Assembly: GCF_006874645.1 (NCBI RefSeq) | Contig: NZ_CP030082.1 | Coordinates: 1,550,001 to 1,614,000 of the forward strand | From: Bdellovibrio sp. ZAP7 | GTDB taxonomy: Bacteria; Bdellovibrionota; Bdellovibrionia; Bdellovibrionales; Bdellovibrionaceae | Reading direction: 5' to 3' | DNA length: 64,000 nt | Part shown: in pieces, positions 46,388 to 54,773 of the stretch | Layout of the letters: every line of letters begins with the position of its first letter | Position numbering within the stretch: position 1 is the stretch's first letter | Translations under genes and position numbers: made by a program | The notes under the pieces: generated by a model | Told to the model about the DNA's origin: nothing | Database searches by the model: none | What the model saw: the letters and a program-made list of their open reading frames with translations, nothing else

Positions 46388-47095
46388 TTAAGAAGCCTTA
46401 CCTGGAGCAGATGGAGGAGTTACTACCGGAGCAGCAACGTGGTCTGGGAATACGTTTTGGCGAGACAAGTTTGGAATGTGTGCGCTTGTCAACAACTCTG
46501 CCAACTTACCGCATTTTTCCATCATCTCTTCCAGCAATTCATTTTGACGTGAAGTTAGGACAGAGAAGAACACCATCGCAGGGATCGCAACCGCAAGACC
46601 CAACGCTGTTGTATACATGGATACGGAGATACCTTGTGCCAACAACTGTTGTTTCATTGCAGGGTCAGCTGATGCTACCGCTTGGAACGAAAGGATAAGA
46701 CCGTGGATCGTACCCAAAAGACCCATCAATGTAGCAACGTTGGCTAGCATGGAAAGGTAGTGTAGACGTTTCGTGTACAATGGAACGTTTTCAGCCATTG
46801 CGATATCGTGTGCTTGGAAGATTGTGTCGTCATCACGATCGGCTTTTTCAAGGATCGTTTTGAAAGCTGCCGCAAGAGGCTTCTTTTCAAGTTGCGCACA
46901 AAGAAGCAAAGCTTCATCTAATTTTTTAGCTAGAACTAGAGTTTGGATTTTACCCATGAACTCGTCCACATTCATGCCGTACTCTTTATAGAGCATTTTC
47001 GCACGTTCTGCGACAAGTACTAATGAACCGATACCAGTAAGAAGAATTAACCAGCCTACGACGCCAGATTCATTCATGAACTTTAAGAATGCCAT
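46388..47095 (-). CDS. TolQ/ExbB/AglR-like proton channel subunit
   Basis: The 235-residue protein has three membrane helices: about 12-32, then a pair at about 120-145 and 165-190. The MotA/TolQ/ExbB signature is clear: LHYLSMLANVATLMGLLGTIHGLI and QGISVSMYTTALGLAVAIPAMV (split at LGLLGT and ALGLAVAIP). In Myxococcus the equivalent AglR joins AglQ and AglS in the gliding motor. I chose ATG 47095, with AAGGGGG before it; the longer frame begins inside the GYF-PilZ gene, which it overlaps by 26 bp. Confidence 0.94.
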   Translation of the reverse strand: MAFLKFMNESGVVGWLILLTGIGSLVLVAERAKMLYKEYGMNVDEFMGKIQTLVLAKKLDEALLLCAQLEKKPLAAAFKTILEKADRDDDTIFQAHDIAMAENVPLYTKRLHYLSMLANVATLMGLLGTIHGLILSFQAVASADPAMKQQLLAQGISVSMYTTALGLAVAIPAMVFFSVLTSRQNELLEEMMEKCGKLAELLTSAHIPNLSRQNVFPDHVAAPVVTPPSAPGKAS

Positions 47096-47690
47096 TTGTT
47101 TCCCCCTTGGAACCGCCACCGCGAGCCCATTTAGTTAATTGAACCGAACCAGCTTCTGGCACTTGGAGGAAACGAACAGCATAGTGCAAGCCGGATTTCA
47201 CGTTAAGTCTTTGTTTCGAGTAATTCTTTCGGACGATTTCGCATAGAACATTAAATTCTACAGGATTTACATCCGAACTTCTGAAATGAAGCATAATTTT
47301 TTGACCTAAGTAGAGGAGGGGATCGTTCAACAGAACTAAAGCCCCGTTCTCACTTACGGACAAAGTGTGACCATCAAAAAATGAGTGATCGTTGTGCGCG
47401 TAGATTGGAGTTTTCAAATCTCTACGCGGAAATTTTCTTTCAATGAAAGCGCCGGACAAGTGATCCTTTGTTTGGATCAAACGCGCCAAGCGGTCTTTCG
47501 AGAATTCTGGAAGCTCGCCAACGAGTGTCCAGTTTTCAAGATGCGGAGCCCAAGCATAGTTATAATCTTGAAGCTCAGCGTTTTGGATCATTGAGATCAT
47601 GGATCTGTATTCGTAGGGACCATATTTCATGTCCCCGCGAAGTATGTACCATTGCTCAAGATTTGCTGCTGCAGATTGTTCCCCACCCAT
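47070..47690 (-). CDS. GYF-PilZ fusion: predicted c-di-GMP sensor of the gliding-type motor
   Basis: The 206-residue cytosolic protein has an N-terminal GYF_2 domain (about 13-63: WYILRGDMKYGPYEY, then YAWAPHLENWTLV) and a C-terminal PilZ domain (about 83-195). Both c-di-GMP motifs are visible: RxxxR in RKFPRRD and the [DN]xSxxG-type turn in LSVSENG, where the first position is Ser. GYF domains bind proline-rich peptides; GltJ of Myxococcus carries one. It overlaps the motor gene by 26 bp, so it is made with the motor. I infer that it couples c-di-GMP level to motor assembly. Confidence 0.88.
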   Translation of the reverse strand: MGGEQSAAANLEQWYILRGDMKYGPYEYRSMISMIQNAELQDYNYAWAPHLENWTLVGELPEFSKDRLARLIQTKDHLSGAFIERKFPRRDLKTPIYAHNDHSFFDGHTLSVSENGALVLLNDPLLYLGQKIMLHFRSSDVNPVEFNVLCEIVRKNYSKQRLNVKSGLHYAVRFLQVPEAGSVQLTKWARGGGSKGETNGILKVHE

Positions 47691-47705
47691 TACACAATCC
47701 TTTTC

Positions 47706-48746
47706 TTAGATCTTGATCGATTTTGGATCGAAGTTGATTTTCACGTTAGAGTTCGCATTCGGTACTGAGCTGCCATGGAAAGTGATTGTCAAAGTTGCGG
47801 CATCATACGTCCAACCGTTAACGGAGTCTTGTGGAACCACTGTGCCATCAACTGTTACTACGATCGATTCTGGAATCGGCTCGCGAGTCAGTTTGAAAGA
47901 GCTCGACAACTGGATGATGGAATCAGAGATCAACTCAAGAGTTGTACCGAAGTTCGAGCACAAGGAACCGTTGATACCACCAGTTTTGTTAGTGATTTCA
48001 TGGTAACGAGTCGGGAACTTGTCAGTTTTCAATTGATCGCGGCAAGCAGTGTCTTGAATCGCGATATTGGAAACAGAATAGTTTCTGCCGCCAGTTGTAC
48101 CACCAGTATAAGCATCCAAGAAGTCGATATAGTTTTGTACTGGGTACAATTTACTGTTCGTGTAGCTTTCGCTGAAAGTACTTACTGACTGAGAGAAGTC
48201 CTCTTCGTCAGATACGATGATAATTGCTAGAGTTGCATCTGGACGGCGGAAACCTGCATTGAACGGGTCATTCAGGATCTGTTTGATACTTTCAAATGCA
48301 CGTTCGTCACCGTTACCATTGATACCTTGTTTTACGTTAGTAATGAAGACGTTGCTTAAGTTAGGAGTGTTCTTATCCATAACAAACACGCCCGAGTGCG
48401 TGGAATCAACGCCATCTCTAAGTCTTGCTTTAAGTGAGTTCGCATTGAACTGTTTTTCCCAAGCATCAGTTGTACCCACAGCCATGTGGAAGTCACTGTT
48501 GTTTTGGTTAAAGCGAGCGATGAAGGACTGGAAGTTTGCAGCCAAGTTGTCTTGAGATGTTTTCATGGAACCAGAGTTGTCGATCACCCAAAGGATATCG
48601 ATTTTCTTTGGAACGTAGACAGCTTCCTGCTTATACGAATCTGAATCAGCGAGGATTGAGTATGTTCCTCCACTTTTTCCGCAACCAGCTAGCATTGTTA
48701 GCGCTGAAGCAACTACTACTGATTTGCGAGCGATTTGATTGATCAT
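47706..48746 (-). CDS. von Willebrand factor A-domain lipoprotein, first gene of the gliding-type operon
   Basis: The 346-residue protein has a lipoprotein signal with lipobox MLAGC at about residue 22. A vWA domain follows with the metal-ion-dependent adhesion motif DNSGSM (near 58), then DGVDSTHSGVF and IIIVSDEEDF, the later MIDAS positions. The last 70 residues are beta-rich (PESIVVTVDGTVVPQ, TLTITFHGSS). Lipoproteins of this type bind protein partners through a metal ion. I chose ATG 48746 because AGGAGGG is spaced 9 nt before it; an upstream ATG at 48773 has none. Confidence 0.9.
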   Translation of the reverse strand: MINQIARKSVVVASALTMLAGCGKSGGTYSILADSDSYKQEAVYVPKKIDILWVIDNSGSMKTSQDNLAANFQSFIARFNQNNSDFHMAVGTTDAWEKQFNANSLKARLRDGVDSTHSGVFVMDKNTPNLSNVFITNVKQGINGNGDERAFESIKQILNDPFNAGFRRPDATLAIIIVSDEEDFSQSVSTFSESYTNSKLYPVQNYIDFLDAYTGGTTGGRNYSVSNIAIQDTACRDQLKTDKFPTRYHEITNKTGGINGSLCSNFGTTLELISDSIIQLSSSFKLTREPIPESIVVTVDGTVVPQDSVNGWTYDAATLTITFHGSSVPNANSNVKINFDPKSIKI

Positions 48747-48799
48747 ACGGTTTGCCCTCCTGAGCCCCACCATGTTCGTGATGGATTCAGTTTCGTTTA

Positions 48800-48828
48800 A
48801 TTAGTGACAAAACTGAAATTGACCGCAA
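48800..48828 (-). promoter_or_regulatory. Candidate promoter of the gliding-type operon
   Basis: On the minus strand TTGCGG (48828-48823), a 17-nt spacer and ACTAAT (48805-48800) give a moderate sigma-70-like match, 54 bp before the first gene. Other weak matches exist in this AT-rich stretch. Confidence 0.3.
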
Positions 48829-49312
48829 CCTAGTGATTTTATTTTTTTATTCAAAAACGGTTTCACTATGAGACGCGGTAAAGTATTGAAATCATAGATG
48901 GTGAGTTCAAACACCAAGGTAAAAATAATTTTCAGTCGTCAACATTTTGGACGTTTTACCGGAAATATTTCTTGAGAACTCGGGGTAAGTCTGTGTTTTT
49001 TTAGGAAGTTCCTCGAATATGACGAACTTTTTGACGAATTTCACTTACATTTCTTGAGACCGTTTGCTGGGAACGGGGAGGGGTTTTCGCTGAAAACGGT
49101 CGACTTTGTTTTCACCCGTACGGAATGTGGGCGTAAATTTTTGTGGAAGTGGAAAGGCTTTCTGCAGATGTTCAGATTATTGATGTGGAGTCTTTGTGAT
49201 GTTTGGAAAAAGAGTTCGACAGAAATTGTATTTGGGATTTTTTGTCTAATGGGATCATTATATTTTATTTTGCGGGTTTTATTTTTTTGCAGTTTGTGAG
49301 ATGGGGACTTAC

Positions 49313-49432
49313 ATTAACTCATTAACTCATTAACTCATTAACTCATTAACTCATTAACTCATTAACTCATTAACTCATTAACTCATTAACTCATTAACTC
49401 ATTAACTCATTAACTCATTAACTCATTAACTC
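49313..49432. repeat. Tandem repeat: 15 copies of ATTAACTC
   Basis: An exact 8-bp unit is repeated 15 times without any mismatch over 120 bp. The array is not a multiple of three per unit, so it could not encode a constant peptide in one frame. It lies in intergenic DNA. Confidence 0.97.
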
Positions 49433-49505
49433 ACTCTTGGCTCACTAGCTCTATCTTTTCTATTTGTTTATTTTGAATTGCAAGTCTGGCAAATGTCGTT
49501 GAAAG

Positions 49506-49631
49506 ATCCATCATCCATCATCCATCATCCATCATCCATCATCCATCATCCATCATCCATCATCCATCATCCATCATCCATCATCCATCATCCATCATCC
49601 ATCATCCATCATCTATCATCTATCATCTATC
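49506..49631. repeat. Tandem repeat: 15 copies of ATCCATC, then 3 of ATCTATC
   Basis: A 7-bp unit fills 126 bp exactly. The last three units share one C-to-T change, so they probably spread together by slippage. Read as protein it gives a spurious His/Pro/Ser/Ile repeat. Confidence 0.97.
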
Positions 49632-49800
49632 AATCCCGTCGACTGTCAGTACTTTCTATTTTCAATTTGTATTCTTCGATAAAACGGTGTGATGAGTGTA
49701 ATTTGCATTGTTCAGATTTATTAGTTCCCTGAGCTGTATTCTTAGGTTTCATATTTGATATATTTTTTATGTTTAAATCCCTGAGTGCTGAGAGGATTAG

Positions 49801-49817
49801 CACCGAAACGGTGTCTA
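49801..49817. repeat. Inverted repeat CACCG-AAA-CGGTG with a second copy inside the HNH gene
   Basis: The 17-bp string CACCGAAACGGTGTCTA at this site occurs again at 50845-50861, inside the linker part of the HNH gene. The core is a palindrome. A shorter inverted match (TAGACACCG) occurs before bamA near 59253. Confidence 0.7.
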
Positions 49818-50050
49818 CACGATGTCATTGAAAAAGTTGTAACATAAAAAATGTTGACGTGATTTTCCTCTTGCGAGGATTGATTTGTTCGATCGATCTC
49901 TCTGTTGAATTTAAAAAATACAAAATGCCTGTTTATCCATGCAGGAAAGGCTTTTAACGCTTTTTATCGGCAGTTTAAATTTGATCTCAAGGCCACTGTA
50001 AAATTACTCCGGAAAACCCGTGCTATAAGAATCTCATCGAAAGGAATTAT

Positions 50051-51103
50051 ATGAACAAACTTTCCAAGATGAATAATGATGAACTAGAAGCTAGCTTTAA
50101 AGTGTTTGTAACGAACGAGCGCAAGATTTTGCATATCATTCTTGAGCACGTAAAAGAAATAGATTCACGAAGACTATTCTTGGAGCGAGGGTTTGATTCT
50201 ACATTGAGCTATTTAATTCACACGCACGGCTATAGCAAAACGGCGGCGGAAAAGAGACTGTATGCGGCTCGTTTATTAAGAGACGTACCTGAAATGGCGG
50301 CCAAAGTGGAAGAGGGTAGATTGAATTTGTCCCAGTTGTGCCAGGTTTCAAGCGCTATAAAGCAGAAAGAGCGAGTTCAAAAGTATGATGTGTCATTGGA
50401 GGAGAAAGCTTCTTTGCTTGCGCGGGTTGATGGCAAGAACTGTTGGGATACGCAGAAGGAACTTTCCTCTGCATTGGATTTGCCCTTAAAGCCCACGGAA
50501 AAACAGCTGGTTCAAAAGGATGAATCGGTTCATCTGCAATTGACGCTTTCAAAAGAACAATATGAATTGTTGGTGAAGTCACAAGAGCTTGGATTTCATC
50601 TGCTGCAGCAGAATCGGGATCATTCATTGGCGGGCCTAATCGAAGTTCTTTGCAGTCAGTTCATCAGATTGAAAGAAGTAGGTTCGAAATGTGCTAACTC
50701 AAATGGTGCTAGTTCGAAAGGTGTCGAATCGGCGGCAGGTGGAGTAAGGGATCTGAGGGAAGTTCTTCTGAACAAGCGAGAAGGAAGTGTTGTCGATTGC
50801 AATGGAATTGGGGCTTCAAATAAAGAAGCAATGCAAATCAAAAACACCGAAACGGTGTCTATGGCGAGTCATAATAAAACGATCACGCCGAAAACTCGTC
50901 AATTCGTTTTAATGCGCGATCGCTGCTGCCAGTACGTGGATAAGAGTACCGGTTTGATCTGCGAAAGTAAAATGGGCCTACAAGTGGATCATATTATTCC
51001 GAGGTGGGCGGGCGGAGATAATTCAGAAGAAAATTTGCAAGCGCTCTGTGGTCAACATAATAGACTCCGCTATAGACAACAGGCTGGAGTGGTTATTAGT
51101 TAA
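50051..51103 (+). CDS. HNH endonuclease domain protein
   Basis: The 350-residue protein has a long helical N-terminal part (about 1-210, with a repeated-helix pattern like DUF222-type proteins) and a low-complexity Ser/Gly/Asn linker (215-275). The C-terminal HNH nuclease domain has paired cysteines (CCQYVD, ICESKMG, ALCGQHN), VDHIIPRWAGG and the last His in GQHNRLR. Proteins of this kind occur in many copies in Bdellovibrio genomes; function unknown, with mobile or selfish behaviour suspected. AAAGGAATT precedes ATG 50051. Three tandem repeat arrays surround it, and its linker carries a copy of the CACCGAAACGGTG repeat. Confidence 0.88.
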   Translation: MNKLSKMNNDELEASFKVFVTNERKILHIILEHVKEIDSRRLFLERGFDSTLSYLIHTHGYSKTAAEKRLYAARLLRDVPEMAAKVEEGRLNLSQLCQVSSAIKQKERVQKYDVSLEEKASLLARVDGKNCWDTQKELSSALDLPLKPTEKQLVQKDESVHLQLTLSKEQYELLVKSQELGFHLLQQNRDHSLAGLIEVLCSQFIRLKEVGSKCANSNGASSKGVESAAGGVRDLREVLLNKREGSVVDCNGIGASNKEAMQIKNTETVSMASHNKTITPKTRQFVLMRDRCCQYVDKSTGLICESKMGLQVDHIIPRWAGGDNSEENLQALCGQHNRLRYRQQAGVVIS

Positions 51104-51417
51104 AACTCTAGATAGCGGCGCTCATAGATGGGCGCTATTTTGTGAAATAGAGAATGGGGAAATTGTGTTTGAGAGCCGCAGAGAGTAGTTAGAAGATCGA
51201 AGAAATCGGGAAAAGAAAAAGCGAAAAAGAGAATAGCGAGAATAGAGAATAGAGAATAGAGAATAGAGAATAGAGAATAGAGAATAGAGAATAGAGAATA
51301 GAGAATAGAGAATAGAGAATAGAGAATAGGTGAATAAATAAAAAGAATTAATAGGGAAATAGGAGCGAATAGCGAAAGGTAAGGAGCTTCCTCATATAGA
51401 TTTAGCCCCCAGTAAAA
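51104..51417. other. Gap between HNH gene and mazG
   Basis: These 314 bp hold a small hairpin near 51112-51133 (GATAGCGGCGC and GGGCGCTATTT arms, GCGCC core), the 7-bp tandem repeat at 51238-51328, and purine-rich sequence. No gene is seen. Confidence 0.6.
51238..51328. repeat. Tandem repeat: 13 copies of GAGAATA
   Basis: A 7-bp unit repeats 13 times without mismatch over 91 bp, preceded by one broken copy (GAGAATAGC). It lies between the HNH gene and mazG. Confidence 0.96.
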
Positions 51418-52242
51418 CTATTTTTTAAGAGCCGCCTTAGCTTTCAACCAAAACTGTTCTTTCTCTTCAACATTCAAAGCGCCCCAGTCTTTGCCATCCG
51501 CAGAGGCGAATTCAACCATCTTATTAAACCGCTCCTCAAAGCGAGTATTGCCTTTACGAAGAACCTGCTCAGGCTCCATACCTAAATGACGTCCTAACTG
51601 CGCTAAAGAAAATAAAACATCCCCCAGCTCGTGCTCGATCTCTGAATCCACGTCATTATCCAAAGCCTCGCGCAATTCATCGAATTCCTCTTCGACCTTC
51701 AACATCACGCCTTCAACGTTTTCCCAGTCGAATTTATACTTCTCGGTGCGTTTGCCTATTTTATAAGCGCGTTGCAAGGCGGGAAGGGGTGGGACTTTCA
51801 AGGCGTAGTCATGCCTGGTCCCACTACGGGCGCCACCGCCAATATCAGTTTCTTTCTTTTTAATCTCTTCCCAGTTCTTAACGACCTCGGCTGAATCAGC
51901 AACTTTCACATCGCCAAACACATGGGGATGGCGACGCACCAACTTTTCTGCCACATTTTCAATCACATCAGCCAGAGTAAATGCTCCACGTTCAGAAGCT
52001 AACTGCGAGTGAAGAATCACCTGGAAAAGCACATCGCCCAATTCATCTTTCATCTTGCGATCGCGCTCGGCGGGAGCACTTTCAATAGCTTCCACCAATT
52101 CAAAAGTTTCCTCGATTGCATACTGGGTCAAAGACTCGTGAGTCTGCTCTTTATCCCAGGGGCAGCCGTCAGGACCGCGTAGACTTGCGACGATCTCGAC
52201 CAAGGACTCAATATTACGTAATTCAGCAGGAGTTTTTGCCAT
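51418..52242 (-). CDS. mazG: Nucleoside triphosphate pyrophosphohydrolase MazG
   Basis: The 274-residue protein has two MazG domains in tandem. The first has GCPWDKEQTHESL and metal-binding EETFELVEAIE with DELGDVLFQ; the second has KVEEEFDELREAL with ELGDVLFSL. It hydrolyses NTPs to NMP and pyrophosphate and helps control ppGpp and damaged nucleotides. Length and motifs are normal. It is divergent from pgpH. Confidence 0.95.
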   Translation of the reverse strand: MAKTPAELRNIESLVEIVASLRGPDGCPWDKEQTHESLTQYAIEETFELVEAIESAPAERDRKMKDELGDVLFQVILHSQLASERGAFTLADVIENVAEKLVRRHPHVFGDVKVADSAEVVKNWEEIKKKETDIGGGARSGTRHDYALKVPPLPALQRAYKIGKRTEKYKFDWENVEGVMLKVEEEFDELREALDNDVDSEIEHELGDVLFSLAQLGRHLGMEPEQVLRKGNTRFEERFNKMVEFASADGKDWGALNVEEKEQFWLKAKAALKK

Positions 52243-52315
52243 ACAGCGCCTCGACTTTTTGACGGAATCCGCTCTATCTTAGCGCAAACACAGAGTGATT
52301 TCGACAATTAAGTTA

Positions 52316-52332
52316 ATTAGCGTTACGCTAAT
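52316..52332. promoter_or_regulatory. Perfect palindrome upstream of pgpH
   Basis: ATTAGCGT-T-ACGCTAAT is an exact 17-bp inverted repeat, 26 bp before the pgpH ATG and 74 bp before the mazG start. Its shape fits an operator for a dimeric regulator. The 9-mer TTAGCGTTA recurs before bamA at 59228-59236. Confidence 0.4.
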
Positions 52333-52357
52333 CGGGATAAGGACAACAGTCTGTATT

Positions 52358-54772
52358 ATGCCTCAGCGTGGTAAAGGTTCAAAAAAAAATGAGAGTCATG
52401 CGACTCGGGTTAATTACGAAGATCACAGTCTAAAGTTTTTGGACTGGGTTGATTCGATTGGCCTCGAAAAAACTTTCTTCGGGCGTGCATTGCATATGCT
52501 GGAAGAAAAACTTTTCGTGCGCAGGGCCGCTTTTATCTTCCTGTACTGTGTTCTTTTGTCTTACACCATCTTTTATCAATTCGATGTGCCTTATAACTTC
52601 AATGTCGGGGACGTGGCAAAATACGATGTCACATCTCCTATCGGTTTTGAAATGACCGACGAAGTAACGACCGAAGAAAAGCGCATGAAGGCCGAGTACG
52701 CGGTGCCAGTCGTTTACGATTTTGATACAAGTGTTTTTGAAAGAGTCTCCCTGGGGCTGATCCATTCCTTCCGCACGATGCGAAACTATCAGCGTGAAGT
52801 GGTCTGGCCAAAACAGCCTGCAGCGCAAAGAGCGAAAGTTAAAGAATTCTTCCAATACAAAAAAGAATTTGAATCAGAACTGGGCGTCAGCGTATCAGAC
52901 TTCATGTACGAGTGGCTGATCGATAACAAATTCAGCGCCCGTATCGAAGCGATCATGATTCGTAATCTGGAAAATTGGTACGAACAAAAAATCGCCGAAG
53001 CCCCAGATCGCTTTATCCCAGCAGGGCAGACGACAGTTGTGGCCCGCGTGGTGCACAGAAATAATCTGGGTCGTGAGTTCAACATCTCTCGCGCAGAAAT
53101 CATGGATATCCAGGATCCTGATCACTTCACCCTGGAAGACCGCAAAGAGTTAGATCGCTTCCAAGAGGGGGATCGCGCCAATATCCTGTACTTCGCAAGA
53201 TCGCTCTTGGTACCAAATCTGACGCTGAACAAACAAGAAACTGCCAGCCGCAAACAAGCCTCGCGCGATGCGGTGATTCCAGTGAATATCACTATCAAAA
53301 AGAATCAGGTGATCGTGGCCCAGGGCTCAGTGGTGCAGCCTTTCCACATGGCGGTCGTAAAACAAATCGAAAATATCCGTTCCGATAAACGTAAGGACCT
53401 GACAGCACTCGCAATGGCGTTGATGCTTTCGATGGCTATTATCGTTTTCTTCTCGTACTTAAAACGTTTCAGTCTCAACAGAGTAAAAGTCGACTTCAAA
53501 GACCTAATGGTCATGATGCTGATTACTTTTGGCACGATCCTTTTCACCAAAGTATACCTGTTCGTGATCGACGCGGCCTTCGTTTCAAAACTAGGACACC
53601 TGTTGCCGGCAACGTTCTTCCTATACGCAGCTCCGATTGCGACAGGACCGATGTTGGTGGGCCTATTAATTACATCAGGCGAGATCGTTTGGTTGTATAC
53701 AGCTTTCGTGTCCCTGTGTCTGGGAATCATGGTCGATTACAACTATGCCCTGATGCTTTTTAGTATGATCGGCGGTATCGCTGCGGCCCGTGGCGTGTTT
53801 AATTGTAAAACTAGAAATGATATCTACTTTGCCGGGGTCAGAACCGGGGTCGTGAATGCCTTGGTTATTGCCTTCGTTTTAACGATGACTCGTTTTGATC
53901 AAGAGGGTGCTTTAAGAGAAATCCTTTTCGCCATCCCAGCAGGTTTCATCGGTGGTATCTTAAGTTCCCTGTGTGCCATGATGTTCATTCCGCTTCTGGA
54001 GTCCATCTTCAATTACACGACCGACGTAAAACTTCTGGAACTTTCAAACCTAAATCATCCACTTCTAAAAGATATGATCGTAAAAGCCCCAGGAACATAC
54101 CATCACTCCATGATGGTGGGTTCGATGGTAGAGGCCGCGGCCGAAGAGATCGGCGCGAACTCCTTGCTAGGTAAAGTTATGTGCTATTACCACGATATCG
54201 GTAAAATGGAGCACGCGAACTACTTTATCGAGAATCAAAAACCCGGCAATAACCCGCACGATCATATCTCGCCATTTATGAGTAAAACGCTGCTAATCGC
54301 CCACGTAAAAGACGGGGTGGAGATGGGTGTCGCTTATAAATTAGGTAAGCCCATCATCGACGGCATTATTCAGCATCACGGAACAACGTTAATCTCTTAT
54401 TTCTATAATAAAGCTCTGGATCTTAAAAAAGAAGAAGACCCAGAAATCAGCGATCAGGATTTCCGTTATCCAGGTCCAAAACCTCAATTTCGTGAGGCCG
54501 CCTTGTGTATGCTCGCGGATTCTATCGAAGCGGCGGCAAGATCCCTGGATGAACCAACTCCAGCGCGCCTGCAAAATATCGTTAGAAATATCGTGCAAAG
54601 AAAGTTCTCTGACGGGCAGTTGGATGAGTGTAATTTGACCCTGAAAGATATTTCCAAGGTTGAAGCCGCTTTTATTCGCATCCTTTTGGGTATATACCAT
54701 CAGCGTATTGATTACCCACGCTCTGCCGGTGGCCAGTTGGGTGAATCCACGCCAACGACAAAACAAGGATAG
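52358..54772 (+). CDS. pgpH: PgpH-like 7TM HD-domain phosphodiesterase
   Basis: The 804-residue protein has a short basic tail, a membrane helix near 65-85, a large extracytoplasmic 7TMR-HDED-type domain (to about 340), a run of six or seven membrane helices, and a cytosolic HD domain: GTYHHSMMVG, YYHDIGKMEH and later IIQHHGT. PgpH of Listeria hydrolyses c-di-AMP, and the plan here is the same. The order pgpH-ybeY matches the phoH-pgpH-ybeY-era cluster in Firmicutes. ATG 52358 gives the normal start; AAGGA lies 14 nt before it, a long spacing, so start is uncertain. Confidence 0.9.
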   Translation: MPQRGKGSKKNESHATRVNYEDHSLKFLDWVDSIGLEKTFFGRALHMLEEKLFVRRAAFIFLYCVLLSYTIFYQFDVPYNFNVGDVAKYDVTSPIGFEMTDEVTTEEKRMKAEYAVPVVYDFDTSVFERVSLGLIHSFRTMRNYQREVVWPKQPAAQRAKVKEFFQYKKEFESELGVSVSDFMYEWLIDNKFSARIEAIMIRNLENWYEQKIAEAPDRFIPAGQTTVVARVVHRNNLGREFNISRAEIMDIQDPDHFTLEDRKELDRFQEGDRANILYFARSLLVPNLTLNKQETASRKQASRDAVIPVNITIKKNQVIVAQGSVVQPFHMAVVKQIENIRSDKRKDLTALAMALMLSMAIIVFFSYLKRFSLNRVKVDFKDLMVMMLITFGTILFTKVYLFVIDAAFVSKLGHLLPATFFLYAAPIATGPMLVGLLITSGEIVWLYTAFVSLCLGIMVDYNYALMLFSMIGGIAAARGVFNCKTRNDIYFAGVRTGVVNALVIAFVLTMTRFDQEGALREILFAIPAGFIGGILSSLCAMMFIPLLESIFNYTTDVKLLELSNLNHPLLKDMIVKAPGTYHHSMMVGSMVEAAAEEIGANSLLGKVMCYYHDIGKMEHANYFIENQKPGNNPHDHISPFMSKTLLIAHVKDGVEMGVAYKLGKPIIDGIIQHHGTTLISYFYNKALDLKKEEDPEISDQDFRYPGPKPQFREAALCMLADSIEAAARSLDEPTPARLQNIVRNIVQRKFSDGQLDECNLTLKDISKVEAAFIRILLGIYHQRIDYPRSAGGQLGESTPTTKQG

Positions 54773-54773
54773 T

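Larger units (their letters stand above)
48829..50050. other. 1.2-kb gene-poor AT-rich stretch with tandem repeats
   Basis: No convincing gene. An 81-codon frame at 49054-49299 lacks a ribosome-binding site and family features. The stretch holds two short tandem arrays (49313-49432 and 49506-49631) and a small inverted repeat (49801-49817). The base composition is clearly more AT-rich than the flanking genes. Confidence 0.7.

Noticed and set aside
36239-48746. Ordinary Tol-Pal or TonB-ExbB-ExbD operon
   Set aside because: TolA, TolB and Pal are absent and there is an AgmX/PglI-type protein, two ExbD-like genes and giant TPR proteins.
49054-49299. Plus-strand 81-codon frame in the gene-poor stretch
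   Set aside because: No Shine-Dalgarno, Trp/Phe/Lys-rich without a domain, in AT-rich DNA.
49313-49631. CRISPR array
   Set aside because: Units are 7-8 bp and directly joined without spacers; no cas genes are near.
49478-49732. 84-codon frame with His-Pro-Ser-Ile repeats
   Set aside because: It is only the translation of the 7-bp tandem repeat.
50051-51103. Homing endonuclease intron or intein
   Set aside because: The HNH gene stands alone in intergenic DNA; no host gene is split and no splicing motifs are seen.
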